This document shows positions 30,230 to 40,246 of a stretch of DNA of 64,000 nt, piece by piece. A program made the translations under genes and the position numbers. The stretch is from Vreelandella subglaciescola (GTDB lineage Bacteria > Pseudomonadota > Gammaproteobacteria > Pseudomonadales > Halomonadaceae): positions 1,612,001-1,676,000 of the forward strand of contig NZ_LT670847.1 of assembly GCF_900142895.1 (NCBI RefSeq). Reading direction: 5' to 3'. Each line of letters opens with the position of its first letter. The stretch's first letter is position 1. Under the pieces are notes generated by a model, which worked only from the letters and a program-made list of their open reading frames with translations, did not search any database and was not told the origin of the DNA.

Positions 30230-31444
30230 TTACTTTTCCACGTTCTCGGCCACGTTGAATACGCTTTTCAGGTAGTGCACGTATTCGGGATCGTGGGTGG
30301 CGGCTTTGCCCGGTTCGTCGGATATTTTGGCGACCGGCTGGCCGTTGCACGAGATCATCTTGATGACGATGTTCATCGGCTTCACCTCGGGCAGGTCGCA
30401 CGTCAGGCTGGTGCCAATGCCGAAACTGGTGCGAATGCGCCCTTCCAGCGCTTCCTTGATTTCCATTGCCACGTCAAAGGTCAGGCCGTCGCTGAACACC
30501 AGCGTTTTGCTCATCGGGTCGATGCCGAGCTTTTGGTAGTGGCGAATGCACTTTTCGGCAAACACCAGCGGGTCGCCGCTATCGTGGCGCAGCCCGTCGA
30601 AAAGCTTGGCGAAGTAGAGGTCAAAATCGGCCAGAAATGCATCCACGGTGATGGTGTCGGTCAGCGCGACGCCAAGATGGCCACGGTATTCCTGCACCCA
30701 TGCCTCAAAGGCGGCGCGCTGGCTATCCACCAGCCGGCTGCCCAGCTGTTGATGCGCCATCACCCACTCGTGGGCCATGGTGCCCATGGGCGCCAGCCCG
30801 TAACGCCGGGCAATATCGACGTTGCTGGTGCCCACAAACTCGCCGGGGAACTCCTCGGCCAGCACCTGCACAACGGCTTCGTGCACCGGCTGGGAGAGGC
30901 GCCGGCGGGTGCCGAAGTCGGCCAGGCGAAAATCCGCCAGCTGCTCGGGCGTGTAGTTGCGGCGCAGGGCGGCAAACTTGTCGCGCAGCTGGGTGACCGC
31001 CTGATCAACGCTGGCGTGGGGGTACAGCACCCGGTTACGCACCTCGCTGATAATCGCCAGAATCACGATCTCGAACAGGATGCTGTGCGTCCAGGGGCCG
31101 TCGATGACGATGCACAGGTCGCTGCCTTCCATGCGCATGGTCACGTATTCGGGGCAAAAGCGGTAAAGCTCAAGAAAACGGATGAAGTCCGGCGACATGT
31201 AGGCAAAGCTGCCCAGATAAGCGGATTCCGCCTCGCTCAGCGACAGCGAGCGCAGGCCGTCTACCTGGGCGCGTATGTCGTCAAGGTAGGGGCTCAGGTC
31301 TTCGGCGTTGCGGCAGCGAAACTCCCAGACCACGCTGGCGTTGGCGTACTTGTGATGCACGCCCTGCATCATGGTGAGCTTGTACCAGTCGGTATCTAAC
31401 AGCGAGGTGATAATGTGTTCCGGCGCGCGGTAGGTGGCCGCCAT
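30230..31444 (-). CDS. pncB: Nicotinate phosphoribosyltransferase
   Basis: A 404-residue enzyme of NAD salvage that makes nicotinate mononucleotide. It has [19 protein letters not shown], the phosphorylated His in [19 protein letters not shown], the PRPP-binding [14 protein letters not shown] and [20 protein letters not shown]. The start at 31444 ([10 protein letters not shown]) is chosen over the 42-base upstream extension. Confidence 0.95.
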   Translation of the reverse strand: MAATYRAPEHIITSLLDTDWYKLTMMQGVHHKYANASVVWEFRCRNAEDLSPYLDDIRAQVDGLRSLSLSEAESAYLGSFAYMSPDFIRFLELYRFCPEYVTMRMEGSDLCIVIDGPWTHSILFEIVILAIISEVRNRVLYPHASVDQAVTQLRDKFAALRRNYTPEQLADFRLADFGTRRRLSQPVHEAVVQVLAEEFPGEFVGTSNVDIARRYGLAPMGTMAHEWVMAHQQLGSRLVDSQRAAFEAWVQEYRGHLGVALTDTITVDAFLADFDLYFAKLFDGLRHDSGDPLVFAEKCIRHYQKLGIDPMSKTLVFSDGLTFDVAMEIKEALEGRIRTSFGIGTSLTCDLPEVKPMNIVIKMISCNGQPVAKISDEPGKAATHDPEYVHYLKSVFNVAENVEK

Positions 31445-31503
31445 GCAAGAGACTCCCTGACAAGGATAATCGGGTAGATAAGACAAAAAGTGCGGCGGCC
31501 AGA

Positions 31504-31839
31504 CTAGCCTACGCGGTGGCGTTTCAGCGACACGGGGGAGGCGTTACTGCTGGCGGGTGCAGCGGGCGGCTCAACGCGCTCGCCGGTAATCCGATACCAT
31601 TCGGCTTCGTCCAGGTAATGCACACACCAGCGGGACAGAGTGGCGGCGGCCTGTTCGGCGCTGTGCCGGTTGCTGCGGTAGCACCCGGCGATGTCGAGCA
31701 AATCCTGACGGGCAGTGCGCGCGCGGGCAAGCCCCCCGTGGACGTTGGCCAGCGGGCGGCGCGGGTCATACGCTGCGTTGGTCAGCGCATTGAGCCAGTA
31801 GCCCAGCTCGTGCGCCTGTATGCCACCGTAAACTGCCAC
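31504..31839 (-). CDS. Hypothetical protein, 111 residues
   Basis: I do not recognise this protein. It is soluble and mostly helical by composition, starts [20 protein letters not shown], and has Arg-rich central helices ([20 protein letters not shown]), a [16 protein letters not shown] segment and a Pro/Ala/Ser tail. Coding is supported by the GC-rich third positions and a snug fit 59 bases upstream of pncB on the same strand. It may be part of the pncB transcript. Confidence 0.55.
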   Translation of the reverse strand: MAVYGGIQAHELGYWLNALTNAAYDPRRPLANVHGGLARARTARQDLLDIAGCYRSNRHSAEQAAATLSRWCVHYLDEAEWYRITGERVEPPAAPASSNASPVSLKRHRVG

Positions 31840-31919
31840 CTGCCTGCTCTCCTGCGCCGCTGAAATCGTGCTTTAAGCGCCCGTTGGGGGCGCTTGAAAA
31901 GCCCTCTAGCCTGCCCGAA

Positions 31920-32981
31920 TCAGGCGCCGTTGTCATCCACTGCGGGCGGCATGGCGCGCTCGAAGCCGCTGAGAACCCCGGCGACGTTGACGCCGATATC
32001 GGCCACGGCGTAGCCACCTTCCATTAACAGCGTAGTGGGAAGCCCGGCAGACGCCAAACGCTGGCCCAGGATGTTGAAGTCGGCGTGGGTCAGGCAAAAC
32101 GCGCTGATGGGGTCGTTTTCGAAGGTATCCACCCCCAGCGAAACGATCAAAAGCTCGGCGCCGGATTGGCAAATTCTCGCCAGCGCGTCGTCCAGCGCGC
32201 CCATCCAGCGCGCTACGGCCACGCCCGGCGGCAGCGGGTAGTTGGCGGTAAAGCCTTTGCCGCGCTCGACGCCGGTTTCATCGGCGTAGCCGGAAAAATA
32301 CGGAAACGTCACACTCGGGTCGCCGTGAATCGAGGCAAAGAACACGTCGTCACGGGCGTAGAAAATCTGCTGGGTGCCGTTACCGTGGTGAAAGTCCACG
32401 TCGAGAATCGCCACCCGCTGTTTGCCGGCGCTTAGCGCGCGCTCGGCGGCGATGGCGGCGTTGTTGAAAAAGCAGTAGCCGCCAAACTGGTCGCTGGCGG
32501 CGTGGTGGCCGGGCGGGCGGCACAGCCCAAAGCTGGGATCCCGGGTGGCCAGGGTGTGCGATACCGCCCCGAGCGCGACGTCTTTACTCGCCATGGCGGC
32601 GTCAAAGGTGCCGGCGGTAATCGACGTATCCGCCGCCAGCGCGTAATAGCCCAGCTGCCCGCCGATGGCCTCGGGCACACGATCGCCGCGCAGCGTGCGC
32701 GCCGGCCAGATGTTGGCGATGGCCTCACCGGCGTTGCCCGCCGCCTGCCAGCGCGCCCAGCAGGTGGCGAGAAAATTGACGTAGGCTTCCTCGTGTACCG
32801 CCAGCACCGGCGCCAGCCCGTAGGCCGGCGGGCGGCGAATCTCGCCCAGCGCCAGCGCCTTGAGGTGTTCAAGGATCAGCGTGACCCGCTCGGGGCTTTC
32901 AAACGGCTCGACCAGCGCGCCATCGTGAAGCTCGGTGCGGGCGCGGCGCAGGGAGGTATCGTCGGAATGAAAAATCAGCAT
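31920..32981 (-). CDS. Histone-deacetylase-like / acetylpolyamine amidohydrolase family protein
   Basis: A 353-residue zinc hydrolase of the arginase/deacetylase fold. Active-site motifs are LCRPPGHHAASDQFGGYCFF (the two catalytic His), ILDVDFHHGNGTQQIFY (zinc Asp and His) and ASIHGDPSVTFPYF, with a second zinc Asp in SLGVDTFENDP. Bacterial members remove acetyl groups from polyamines or small amides, which is the likeliest role here. The start at 32981 (MLIFHSDD) fits the family; 32990 is also possible. It overlaps the GIY-YIG gene by seven bases, so the two are cotranscribed. Confidence 0.88.
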   Translation of the reverse strand: MLIFHSDDTSLRRARTELHDGALVEPFESPERVTLILEHLKALALGEIRRPPAYGLAPVLAVHEEAYVNFLATCWARWQAAGNAGEAIANIWPARTLRGDRVPEAIGGQLGYYALAADTSITAGTFDAAMASKDVALGAVSHTLATRDPSFGLCRPPGHHAASDQFGGYCFFNNAAIAAERALSAGKQRVAILDVDFHHGNGTQQIFYARDDVFFASIHGDPSVTFPYFSGYADETGVERGKGFTANYPLPPGVAVARWMGALDDALARICQSGAELLIVSLGVDTFENDPISAFCLTHADFNILGQRLASAGLPTTLLMEGGYAVADIGVNVAGVLSGFERAMPPAVDDNGA

Positions 32982-33277
32982 GGGGAGCAAGCCTCTTCAG
33001 GGGGCCAGGGCCAGTGCGCAGCCCAGCGGCGTTTGTGCTCGGCGCGCAGCTGCTTGAGTGCGTATTCCGCCCGGCTGGCCGCGGCGCGGTCGGCAAACGG
33101 TTGAGCGCCCAGCGGCGCCAGCGGCGGGTTGGCTCGGGTGTAGCGCGCGCCCTTGCCCGCGCAGTGGGCGCGGTAGCGTTTGGCCAGGTTATTGGTGATA
33201 CCCGCGTAGGTGCCGCGCCGGCATTCCAGTAGGTACAGATACCACGTCTCGGCGGGCGGAAAAGCCGCTTCGCTCAC
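32975..33277 (-). CDS. GIY-YIG nuclease-fold protein (YhbQ-like)
   Basis: A 100-residue single-domain GIY-YIG protein: WYLYLLECRRGTYAGITNNL and AKRYRAHCAGKGARYTRANP. The first motif is degenerate (YLYLLE for GIY), while YAGIT and the conserved Arg (KRYRAH) remain. The E. coli relative YhbQ is a putative DNA/RNA nuclease of unclear role. It overlaps argE by four bases. Confidence 0.85.
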   Translation of the reverse strand: MSEAAFPPAETWYLYLLECRRGTYAGITNNLAKRYRAHCAGKGARYTRANPPLAPLGAQPFADRAAASRAEYALKQLRAEHKRRWAAHWPWPPEEACSPC

Positions 33278-34470
33278 GATTCAACCCCACCGGAGACGCT
33301 GTCAGCCGGCTCGGCCAGCGCCTGCCCCATGCGGCTAAGAAAGGCAGAGCAGGCCTCGAGCTGAGCCCGCTCGACAAACTCATCGGGCTGGTGCGCCTGG
33401 GCAATGCTGCCCGGCCCCAAAATGATCGCTTCAAACCCCGCGCCCTGAAACTGCCCCGCTTCGGTGGCGTAGGCCACGGCGCGGCGGCAACACGGCGCAG
33501 GCAAATTGGCCTCTGCCAGCCGCAACACCCGCTGGTTATCGCGGTCGGCCAGCCCCGGCACGGTAACGTTAAGCGGCCGGGTGACGATCTCCAGCATTTT
33601 TCCCGCCGCGTTCAGCTCGCCAATCAGCGTGTTGCAGCGCGCTTCAAAGCGGGCATACAGCGCCTCAAAGGTGTCGCTTGGCAGGTGGCGGATTTCCCAC
33701 GCAAACTCGCACTCCCGGGCGGTAATGTTGATCGCGGTGCCGCCGCGAATTTTGCCCACGTGCAGGCTGGAGTGCGCCACGTTAAAGGCGTCATCCACGC
33801 GGCCTTCTGCCACCAAGTCGGCCATGGTGTCTTCAATAAACGTCACCAGCCTCGCGGCCACGTGAATCGCCGACACGCCCTGATCGACCTGGCTGCTGTG
33901 CGCCTCGCGCCCGGTGATCGTGGTGCGCAGGTTGGTCGCGCCCTTTTGCGCCACCACCGGCTGCATGTCGGTTGGCTCACCGACGATAACGTGGGCGCTG
34001 GCGGCGTGGCGGTCATAGTGCAGGAAGCGCTCAATCAGCGCCGGCGCACCGACGCAGCCGATTTCTTCATCGTAGGAAAGCGCCAGATAGATCGGTCGCG
34101 TAAGCGGTGCGTTAACCCACTCGGGCACCTTGGCCAGCGCGCAGGCAATAAAGCCTTTCATGTCGCAGCTGCCGCGCCCGTAAAGCCGGCCATCGCCGCC
34201 GTCGCGCAGGGTAAACGGCTCGCTCGACCACGGCTGGCCGTCTACCGGCACCACATCGGTGTGCCCGGAAAGCACCACGCCGCCCGGCGCCTCGGGGCCA
34301 ATGCGGGCCATCAGGCTGGCCTTGTTGCCGCACGGGCTCATTATCCGCTCGGCGGCCACGCCGTGGCGCGCCAGATACGCCTCGACGTATTCAATCAGCG
34401 CCAGATTGGACCGGTGCGACGTGGTATCAAACGCCACAAGATCCTCAAGCAACGCCACTGCCTGCGTCAT
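33274..34470 (-). CDS. argE: Acetylornithine deacetylase
   Basis: A 398-residue M20-family di-zinc amidase that hydrolyses N-acetylornithine to ornithine in arginine synthesis. Metal ligands are in LSGHTDVVPVDGQPW, GRGSCDMKGFIACAL, SYDEEIGCVGAPAL and IVGEPTDMQPVVAQKG, and the last His is in GSIAQAHQPDEFV. It leads the argE / GIY-YIG / amidohydrolase set. Confidence 0.93.
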   Translation of the reverse strand: MTQAVALLEDLVAFDTTSHRSNLALIEYVEAYLARHGVAAERIMSPCGNKASLMARIGPEAPGGVVLSGHTDVVPVDGQPWSSEPFTLRDGGDGRLYGRGSCDMKGFIACALAKVPEWVNAPLTRPIYLALSYDEEIGCVGAPALIERFLHYDRHAASAHVIVGEPTDMQPVVAQKGATNLRTTITGREAHSSQVDQGVSAIHVAARLVTFIEDTMADLVAEGRVDDAFNVAHSSLHVGKIRGGTAINITARECEFAWEIRHLPSDTFEALYARFEARCNTLIGELNAAGKMLEIVTRPLNVTVPGLADRDNQRVLRLAEANLPAPCCRRAVAYATEAGQFQGAGFEAIILGPGSIAQAHQPDEFVERAQLEACSAFLSRMGQALAEPADSVSGGVES

Positions 34471-34601
34471 GGCTCACCTCTGCTTTTTTGTGTATGTCAT
34501 CCCGGCTGTGTCGCCTCCCCAGCCTCCCCGGCAAAGCCTATCACTCACTCGCCAACACGCCTATCCACACGCCCGGGCACCTATTGCCAGCTTCTCCCTC
34601 G

Positions 34602-34619
34602 CTTTCATCAAAACGTCAT
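34602..34619 (+). promoter_or_regulatory. Candidate Pho box upstream of ugpB
   Basis: CTTTCAT and ACGTCAT are direct repeats with a four-base AT-rich spacer (CAAA), 110 bases before the ugpB start. The PhoB consensus is CTGTCAT-N4-CTGTCAT; matches are 6/7 and 5/7. E. coli ugp is PhoB-controlled. One half-site pair only, so moderate support. Confidence 0.45.
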
Positions 34620-34728
34620 CTACACTGCTTACTGTTCGCTGTAGCCAGCACGCCAAACGGCGACGATTTCAACGACGATCTTAACAACCGTCTCATAACG
34701 CCTCGAACGCTATCGAACAGGAGCTGCC

Positions 34729-36054
34729 ATGCCTCGCTTTCCGCTTCATGCCGTTACCGCCGGCATCGCCATTGCCTGCACCAGCCTGTCGGCTCAGGCC
34801 GCTACCGAGGTTCAGTGGTGGCACGCCATGGGTGGCCAGCTAGGCACCATTCTTGAGGACATGACCGAGGACTTTAACCAGTCTCAGGATGACTACCGCG
34901 TCAATCCCAGCTTTCGCGGCAACTACAGCGAGACCATGACCGGTGCCATCGCCGCCTTTCGCGCCGGCGAACAGCCGCATATCCTGCAGGTTTTCGAGGT
35001 TGGTACCGGCACCATGATGAGCGCTGAAGGCGCCGTCTATCCGGCTTATGAGCTGATGGAAGATCACGGCCAGCCGTTCGATGAAGATGCCTTTCTACCG
35101 GCAGTCGTGGGCTATTACACCGACACCCAGGGCAACATGCTGTCGTTTCCATTCAACTCGTCCACGCCCATCATGTATTACAACCGCGACGTCTTTAAGG
35201 CAGCGGGCCTTGATCCGGACAAGCCGCCCGCAACGTGGCAGGCGCTTGCCAAGGCCGCAACGACAATCACCAACTCGGGCGCCGCCGAGTGTGGTTTTAC
35301 CACCTCGTGGCCAAGCTGGGTCATGCTCGAAAACTTCTCGGCCATGCACAACTCGCCGCTGGGCACTCGGCAAAACGGCTTTGGCGGGCTGGATGCCAAG
35401 CTGACGTTCAACAATGATCTGGTCGCGCGCCACTGGGACAACCTGAAAACCTGGCAGGGCAGCAATGTGTTCCAGTGGGGTGGCCCCGGTGACGGGCCGG
35501 ATTCCGAACCCATGTTTTACGCTCAGGAATGCGCGATGTTCTTCGGTTCATCCTCCTCCCGGGCCGACGTGATCGAAAACGCCAGCTTTGACGTCGGCTA
35601 CGCGATGCAGCCTTATTACGACGACGTGGAAGGCGCTCCGCAAAACGCGATTATCGGCGGCGCGACGCTGTGGGCACTGCGCGGCCATACGGATAAAGAA
35701 TATGCAGCCGTAGCGGCTTTCTTTGATTATCTCTCCCAGCCCGAGGTACAGGCCGAATGGCACCAGAAGACCGGCTACCTGCCCATTACCCAGGAAGCCT
35801 GGGAGCTGAGCAAAGAACAGGGCTTTTACGAGGAAAACCCCGGCGCCTCGATTGCGCTGGAACAAATGACGCTCAACCCACCGACGGAAAATTCCAAAGG
35901 GCTGCGCTTTGGCAACTTCGTACAGATTCGCGCCATCATCTCCGAAGAGATGGAAGCCGTCATGACCGGTGAGAAAACCGGCGAAGAGGCCACCGATGAC
36001 GCGGTGCAGCGTGGCAACCGGCTGCTGCGCGACTTCGAAGACGCCAACTCCTAG
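34729..36054 (+). CDS. ugpB: sn-Glycerol-3-phosphate ABC transporter, periplasmic binding protein
   Basis: A 441-residue solute-binding protein with a Sec signal ([18 protein letters not shown], cleavage before ATEVQW). The start of the mature protein, [23 protein letters not shown], and the stretch [20 protein letters not shown] are characteristic of UgpB. It delivers glycerol 3-phosphate or its diesters to UgpAEC for phosphate and carbon supply. First gene of ugpBAEC. Confidence 0.94.
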   Translation: MPRFPLHAVTAGIAIACTSLSAQAATEVQWWHAMGGQLGTILEDMTEDFNQSQDDYRVNPSFRGNYSETMTGAIAAFRAGEQPHILQVFEVGTGTMMSAEGAVYPAYELMEDHGQPFDEDAFLPAVVGYYTDTQGNMLSFPFNSSTPIMYYNRDVFKAAGLDPDKPPATWQALAKAATTITNSGAAECGFTTSWPSWVMLENFSAMHNSPLGTRQNGFGGLDAKLTFNNDLVARHWDNLKTWQGSNVFQWGGPGDGPDSEPMFYAQECAMFFGSSSSRADVIENASFDVGYAMQPYYDDVEGAPQNAIIGGATLWALRGHTDKEYAAVAAFFDYLSQPEVQAEWHQKTGYLPITQEAWELSKEQGFYEENPGASIALEQMTLNPPTENSKGLRFGNFVQIRAIISEEMEAVMTGEKTGEEATDDAVQRGNRLLRDFEDANS

Positions 36055-36062
36055 CCTTCACT

Positions 36063-36947
36063 ATGCAAACCAAACGCATGACGTTTCCCGGGCGCTGGAC
36101 GGCATATATGCTGCTGGCGCCCCAGGTACTTGTCACGCTGGTGTTTTTTATCTGGCCGGCGGGACAGGCACTGTATCAGTCGCTGCTGCGTGAAGATGCC
36201 TTTGGCCTGCGCACGACGTTTGTCGGGCTGGAGAACTTCGCCCGGCTGTTCAGCGACCCCGGCTACCTGAACGCGCTTTCGGTCACGGCGGTCTTTGCCG
36301 CCGGCACCACCTTTCTTTCCATGAGTGTCGCCCTGCTGCTGGCGAGCACCGTCAACCGCATGCTGCGCTCGCGCAACACCTACACCACGCTGCTGGTATG
36401 GCCCTACGCGGTGGCGCCGGCCATTGCCGGCGTGCTGTGGTGGTTTATCTTCAATCCCTCCATTGGTGTGGTGCCCTATGTGCTGGATGCGCTGGGCTAC
36501 CGTTGGAACCACCGCACTTCCGGCACGGATGCCATGCTGCTGGTCATTCTGGCCGCTGCCTGGAAGCAGGTGTCCTACAATTTCCTGTTTTTTCTTGCCG
36601 GCCTGCAGTCGGTGCCCCAGTCGCTGATCGAAGCCGCCGCCATTGACGGTGCCGGCCCGGTGAAACGCTTCTGGAACATCGTCTTTCCCCTGCTCGCCCC
36701 GACCACGTTTTTTCTGCTCGTGGTCAACGTGGTTTACGCCATGTTCGATACCTTCGGCATTATTCACGCCACGACCGAGGGCGGCCCGGCGCAGGCGACC
36801 AACATTCTGGTGTACAAGGTGTATGCCGACGGCTTTGTGGGGCTGAACCTGGGCTCTTCCGCCGCCCAGTCAGTGGTGCTCATGGTCATTGTGGTCAGCC
36901 TGACCGTACTCCAGTTCCGCTTTATCGAACGCCGCATTAACTATTAA
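36063..36947 (+). CDS. ugpA: sn-Glycerol-3-phosphate ABC transporter, permease
   Basis: A 294-residue inner-membrane permease with six helices. The EAA loop is [20 protein letters not shown]. It pairs with UgpE to form the channel. It begins eight bases after ugpB. Confidence 0.94.
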   Translation: MQTKRMTFPGRWTAYMLLAPQVLVTLVFFIWPAGQALYQSLLREDAFGLRTTFVGLENFARLFSDPGYLNALSVTAVFAAGTTFLSMSVALLLASTVNRMLRSRNTYTTLLVWPYAVAPAIAGVLWWFIFNPSIGVVPYVLDALGYRWNHRTSGTDAMLLVILAAAWKQVSYNFLFFLAGLQSVPQSLIEAAAIDGAGPVKRFWNIVFPLLAPTTFFLLVVNVVYAMFDTFGIIHATTEGGPAQATNILVYKVYADGFVGLNLGSSAAQSVVLMVIVVSLTVLQFRFIERRINY

Positions 36948-37010
36948 TACCGCCATGATGGATTCCTTTTCAGCGGCTGACGCAACGCCCGCCCTCACAG
37001 GAGACGCGCC

Positions 37011-37853
37011 GTGGTAGAACATCGCCCCTGGGCCAATTTTTTCTCGCACTGCGTGTTGCTGACCGGCGTAGCGCTGATCATGCTGCCAGTGTATATCGCC
37101 CTGATGGCAGCGACTCAGGCGCCGGGCGAACTCCTGCGCGGTAACATGCCGCTGCTCCCCGGCGGCCACGGGATCGAAAACATGGTGCAAATGTGGCAGT
37201 CGGGGCTTACCAGCGCCGATGCGCCGCCGGCGGGCCGCATGCTGTGGAACAGCTTTGTGATGGCGATGGCGATTACTATCGGCAAGCTGGGCATCTCGAT
37301 ACTCTCGGCGTTTGCCATCGTGTATTTTCATTTTCGCCTGCGGGTGTTTTTCTTCTGGCTGATCTTTATCACCCTGATGCTGCCGGTCGAGGTGCGCATC
37401 ATTCCCACCTTTGAGGTCGTGGCCAACCTGAAAATGCTCAACAGTTTCGCCGGGCTTTCCATTCCGCTGATCGCCTCGGCCACCGCTACCTTCCTGTTTC
37501 GTCAGTTCTTCATGACCGTACCCGAAGAAATGCTCGAAGCCGCCCGGGTTGACGGCGCCGGGCCGCTGCGCTTTTTCAAGGATATTCTGCTGCCGCTGTC
37601 GATCACCAATATCGCCGCGCTATTCGTCATCATGTTTATTTACGGCTGGAATCAATACCTGTGGCCGCTGCTGATCACCACCGACCCTGACTACTACACC
37701 ATCGTCATGGGCATTCAGCGCATGACCTCGGACGAAAACCCGCAGTGGCAGCTGATCATGGCTGCCGTGATCATGGCGGCACTGCCGCCGGTTCTGGTGG
37801 TGGTGTTCATGCAGCGCCTGTTTGTCAAAGGGCTGACCGAGACGGAGAAATAG
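37011..37853 (+). CDS. ugpE: sn-Glycerol-3-phosphate ABC transporter, permease
   Basis: A 280-residue inner-membrane permease with six helices and the EAA loop LEAARVDGAGPLRFFKDILL. It starts with GTG or the nearby frame start at 37011, after a 63-base gap from ugpA. Its TAG stop is immediately followed by the ATG of ugpC. Confidence 0.93.
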   Translation: MVEHRPWANFFSHCVLLTGVALIMLPVYIALMAATQAPGELLRGNMPLLPGGHGIENMVQMWQSGLTSADAPPAGRMLWNSFVMAMAITIGKLGISILSAFAIVYFHFRLRVFFFWLIFITLMLPVEVRIIPTFEVVANLKMLNSFAGLSIPLIASATATFLFRQFFMTVPEEMLEAARVDGAGPLRFFKDILLPLSITNIAALFVIMFIYGWNQYLWPLLITTDPDYYTIVMGIQRMTSDENPQWQLIMAAVIMAALPPVLVVVFMQRLFVKGLTETEK

Positions 37854-38906
37854 ATGGCCGCGATTACCCTTTCAGGGCTGAAAAAAACCTATTCCGGCGG
37901 CGTTGCCGCGGTAAAGGGCGTTGACCTGCACGTCGAGGACGGCGAGCTGGTGGTGCTGGTAGGCCCCTCGGGCTGCGGCAAGTCCACGCTGCTGCGCATG
38001 GTGGCCGGGCTTGAGAGCATTACCGAAGGCACGCTGAGCATCGGCGGGCGCGTGGTCAATAAACTCGAGCCGGCCGAGCGTGACATCGCCATGGTGTTTC
38101 AAAACTATGCGCTGTATCCGCACATGACGGTGTATCAGAATCTGGCCTACGGGCTGAAAAACCGCGGCGTGAAAAAAAACGAGATCGAACGTCAGGTGCG
38201 TGAGGCCGCGCAGATGCTGGAAATCGAGCCGTTGCTCACGCGCAAGCCGCGCAAGCTCTCCGGCGGCCAGCGCCAGCGGGTCGCGATGGGGCGCGCGCTG
38301 GTACGCGATCCGGCGGTTTTTCTATTCGACGAGCCGCTTTCCAACCTGGACGCCAAGCTGCGCGTGCAGATGCGCGTGGAAATCAAGAAGCTGCAGCGCC
38401 GCCTGAAAACGACCAGCCTGTATGTCACCCATGACCAGCTGGAAGCCATGACGCTGGGCGATCGTCTGGTGGTGCTGAATGAAGGCCGCATCGAGCAGGT
38501 GGGCACGCCCATGGAGATCTACCGCTATCCGGCCACCCTGTTCGTGGCGGGCTTTATCGGCTCGCCGGCCATGAACCTGCTGGCCGTGGAATTTTTGCAG
38601 GCGCGTAACGCCGGTGACGCACTTGACGAGCTGCCGCCGGGCACCGATACCGTTGGCATTCGCCCCGATACCATCCTGCTGGCGCCGCCGGTCGCACCAC
38701 ATCTGGCGTTTGATGCCACGCTGGAGCTGTTTGAAGCCGCCGGGGCGGAAAGCCATTTATACGTGCGTCTGGCCGGCAGCGGGCAAACCACGGTGATTCG
38801 TACCGATCAGCCCGCCCCCGTGGCCGAAGGCGACATACTGCGTTTTTACATCCCCTCTGACGCGCTGCACTGCTTCAGTCAGGCAACCGGCCTGCGCACC
38901 GGCTAG
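37854..38906 (+). CDS. ugpC: sn-Glycerol-3-phosphate ABC transporter, ATPase
   Basis: A 350-residue ABC ATPase of the MalK/UgpC group. Walker A is [15 protein letters not shown], the signature is [16 protein letters not shown], Walker B is [17 protein letters not shown]-terminal TOBE regulatory domain of about 110 residues (VGIRPDTI) follows. It powers UgpAE and, by analogy, may respond to phosphate. Last gene of the operon. Confidence 0.94.
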   Translation: MAAITLSGLKKTYSGGVAAVKGVDLHVEDGELVVLVGPSGCGKSTLLRMVAGLESITEGTLSIGGRVVNKLEPAERDIAMVFQNYALYPHMTVYQNLAYGLKNRGVKKNEIERQVREAAQMLEIEPLLTRKPRKLSGGQRQRVAMGRALVRDPAVFLFDEPLSNLDAKLRVQMRVEIKKLQRRLKTTSLYVTHDQLEAMTLGDRLVVLNEGRIEQVGTPMEIYRYPATLFVAGFIGSPAMNLLAVEFLQARNAGDALDELPPGTDTVGIRPDTILLAPPVAPHLAFDATLELFEAAGAESHLYVRLAGSGQTTVIRTDQPAPVAEGDILRFYIPSDALHCFSQATGLRTG

Positions 38907-38916
38907 GTACGGTCTC

Positions 38917-38984
38917 CACTATGGTCGGCGTCACTGCTTGTTCATGCGACTGTCGCGGGAGTGTCATGGTCGCCGGCCATAGTG
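38917..38984. repeat. Inverted repeat after ugpC
   Basis: CACTATGGTCGGCG (38917-38930) and CGCCGGCCATAGTG (38971-38984) pair at 13 of 14 positions around a 40-base loop. There is no T run, so it is not a classical terminator; it could protect the 3' end of the ugp mRNA or be a REP-like element. Confidence 0.75.
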
Positions 38985-39041
38985 CCACCAAGCTGATGAA
39001 AAGGCTGCGGACTTACCTGTCACACACTCAGGAGAGCCACC

Positions 39042-39581
39042 ATGCGTCCTCGTCCTCTTGCCGTATTTGATCGTCTTGACCTGTTTGAATGGCAGCTCTG
39101 CCAGCGCATTACGCGCTTGTCGCTGTATCGCCCCTGGCGGCTGCTGCTTCAGGCGGCCAGCCGTCTGGGCGACTGGCCGATCTGGGTAGCGCTGATTGCC
39201 GCCCAGCCCTGGCTGCAGCCAAACGGCGCGTTACACCTGGTGCAATACGCCATCACCGCACTCATCGCTCTGACCGTCTATCGTCTGGTAAAAAACCGTC
39301 TGTGCCGCGAGCGGCCGTTTATCACCTATCACGGCGGCATCCAGTGCAGTGAACCAGCGCGTGACCGCTACAGCTTTCCCAGCGGGCACACCATGCATGC
39401 CGTCATGTTCACGCTGCTGGTCGCGGCGCACACGCCGTGGCTGTTGCCGGCGGTGATTCCGCTGGCGCTACTGATCGCCGTGTCGCGGGTCGGGCTGGGG
39501 CTGCACTACATCAGCGATGTTGCCGCCGGCGCGGCAATGGGCGTGGGGTTTGCCCTGCTCAGCCTGGCCGTCATCGGCTAA
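39042..39581 (+). CDS. PAP2-superfamily membrane phosphatase
   Basis: A 179-residue membrane protein of the PAP2/acid phosphatase family. The three catalytic motifs are KNRLCRERPF, SFPSGHTMHAV and SRVGLGLHYISDVAAG. Relatives dephosphorylate undecaprenyl diphosphate, phosphatidic acid or similar lipids on the periplasmic face. Preceded by AGGAG. The substrate is not clear. Confidence 0.88.
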   Translation: MRPRPLAVFDRLDLFEWQLCQRITRLSLYRPWRLLLQAASRLGDWPIWVALIAAQPWLQPNGALHLVQYAITALIALTVYRLVKNRLCRERPFITYHGGIQCSEPARDRYSFPSGHTMHAVMFTLLVAAHTPWLLPAVIPLALLIAVSRVGLGLHYISDVAAGAAMGVGFALLSLAVIG

Positions 39582-39691
39582 ACATCCTCATCAACTTGGC
39601 AGCCACCGGTGAACCCGCTAGGGTTTAAGCAAGCGCCGATGGCTCCACCGCCCCGGCACCCTGCTCACCGGCACTCATTAGCGGGGCGACC

Positions 39692-40219
39692 ATGATTACC
39701 GTTTATCTCTCTCACGGCCTGGAAAGTGGCCCGGGCGCACTCAAGGTGCAGGCGCTCAAGGGCATCGCCGAGCGGCTTGACGACGTTGAGCCCGTGCTAA
39801 TGGACTACCGCCATCTGCCCGACCCGCGCGACCGTCTTGAGCACTTGCGCCGCACGTTACGCGAACGCGGTGATGACCCGGCCCGCTGCGTCATGGCCGG
39901 TTCCAGCCTTGGCGGCTGGCTCAGCGCCATGCTCAGCGCCGAACACGCCATGCTGGGCTGCTTTTTGCTTGCCCCCGCGCTGGGACTGGCCGACTACCCG
40001 GAAACCTCCCCCACGCTCCAGGCGCGCGCCACGCATATTATTCACGGCTGGCAAGACGACGTCGTACCGCCTGCCCCGGTCATCGAGTACGCACGCGACC
40101 AGCGCCTGTCGCTGCGGCTGATAGACGACGATCATCGCCTGCACGCCAGCCTGACGGTCATACTCGACGACTTCGAGCGTTTCTTGTGCCACTGCCAGAC
40201 GCTCGCCCGCTATGCGTGA
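39692..40219 (+). CDS. YqiA/YcfP-like alpha/beta-hydrolase
   Basis: A 175-residue cytoplasmic esterase-like protein: LSHGLESGPGALKVQAL (oxyanion region), nucleophile elbow VMAGSSLGGWLSAML, acid Asp in IHGWQDDVVPP and His in DDDHRLHAS. YqiA-type esterases cleave short acyl chains or CoA thioesters. It precedes the ChaN-like gene by 27 bases and may be cotranscribed with it. Confidence 0.82.
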   Translation: MITVYLSHGLESGPGALKVQALKGIAERLDDVEPVLMDYRHLPDPRDRLEHLRRTLRERGDDPARCVMAGSSLGGWLSAMLSAEHAMLGCFLLAPALGLADYPETSPTLQARATHIIHGWQDDVVPPAPVIEYARDQRLSLRLIDDDHRLHASLTVILDDFERFLCHCQTLARYA

Positions 40220-40246
40220 CACACGCTTTACCGCAAAGGAGTGGCC

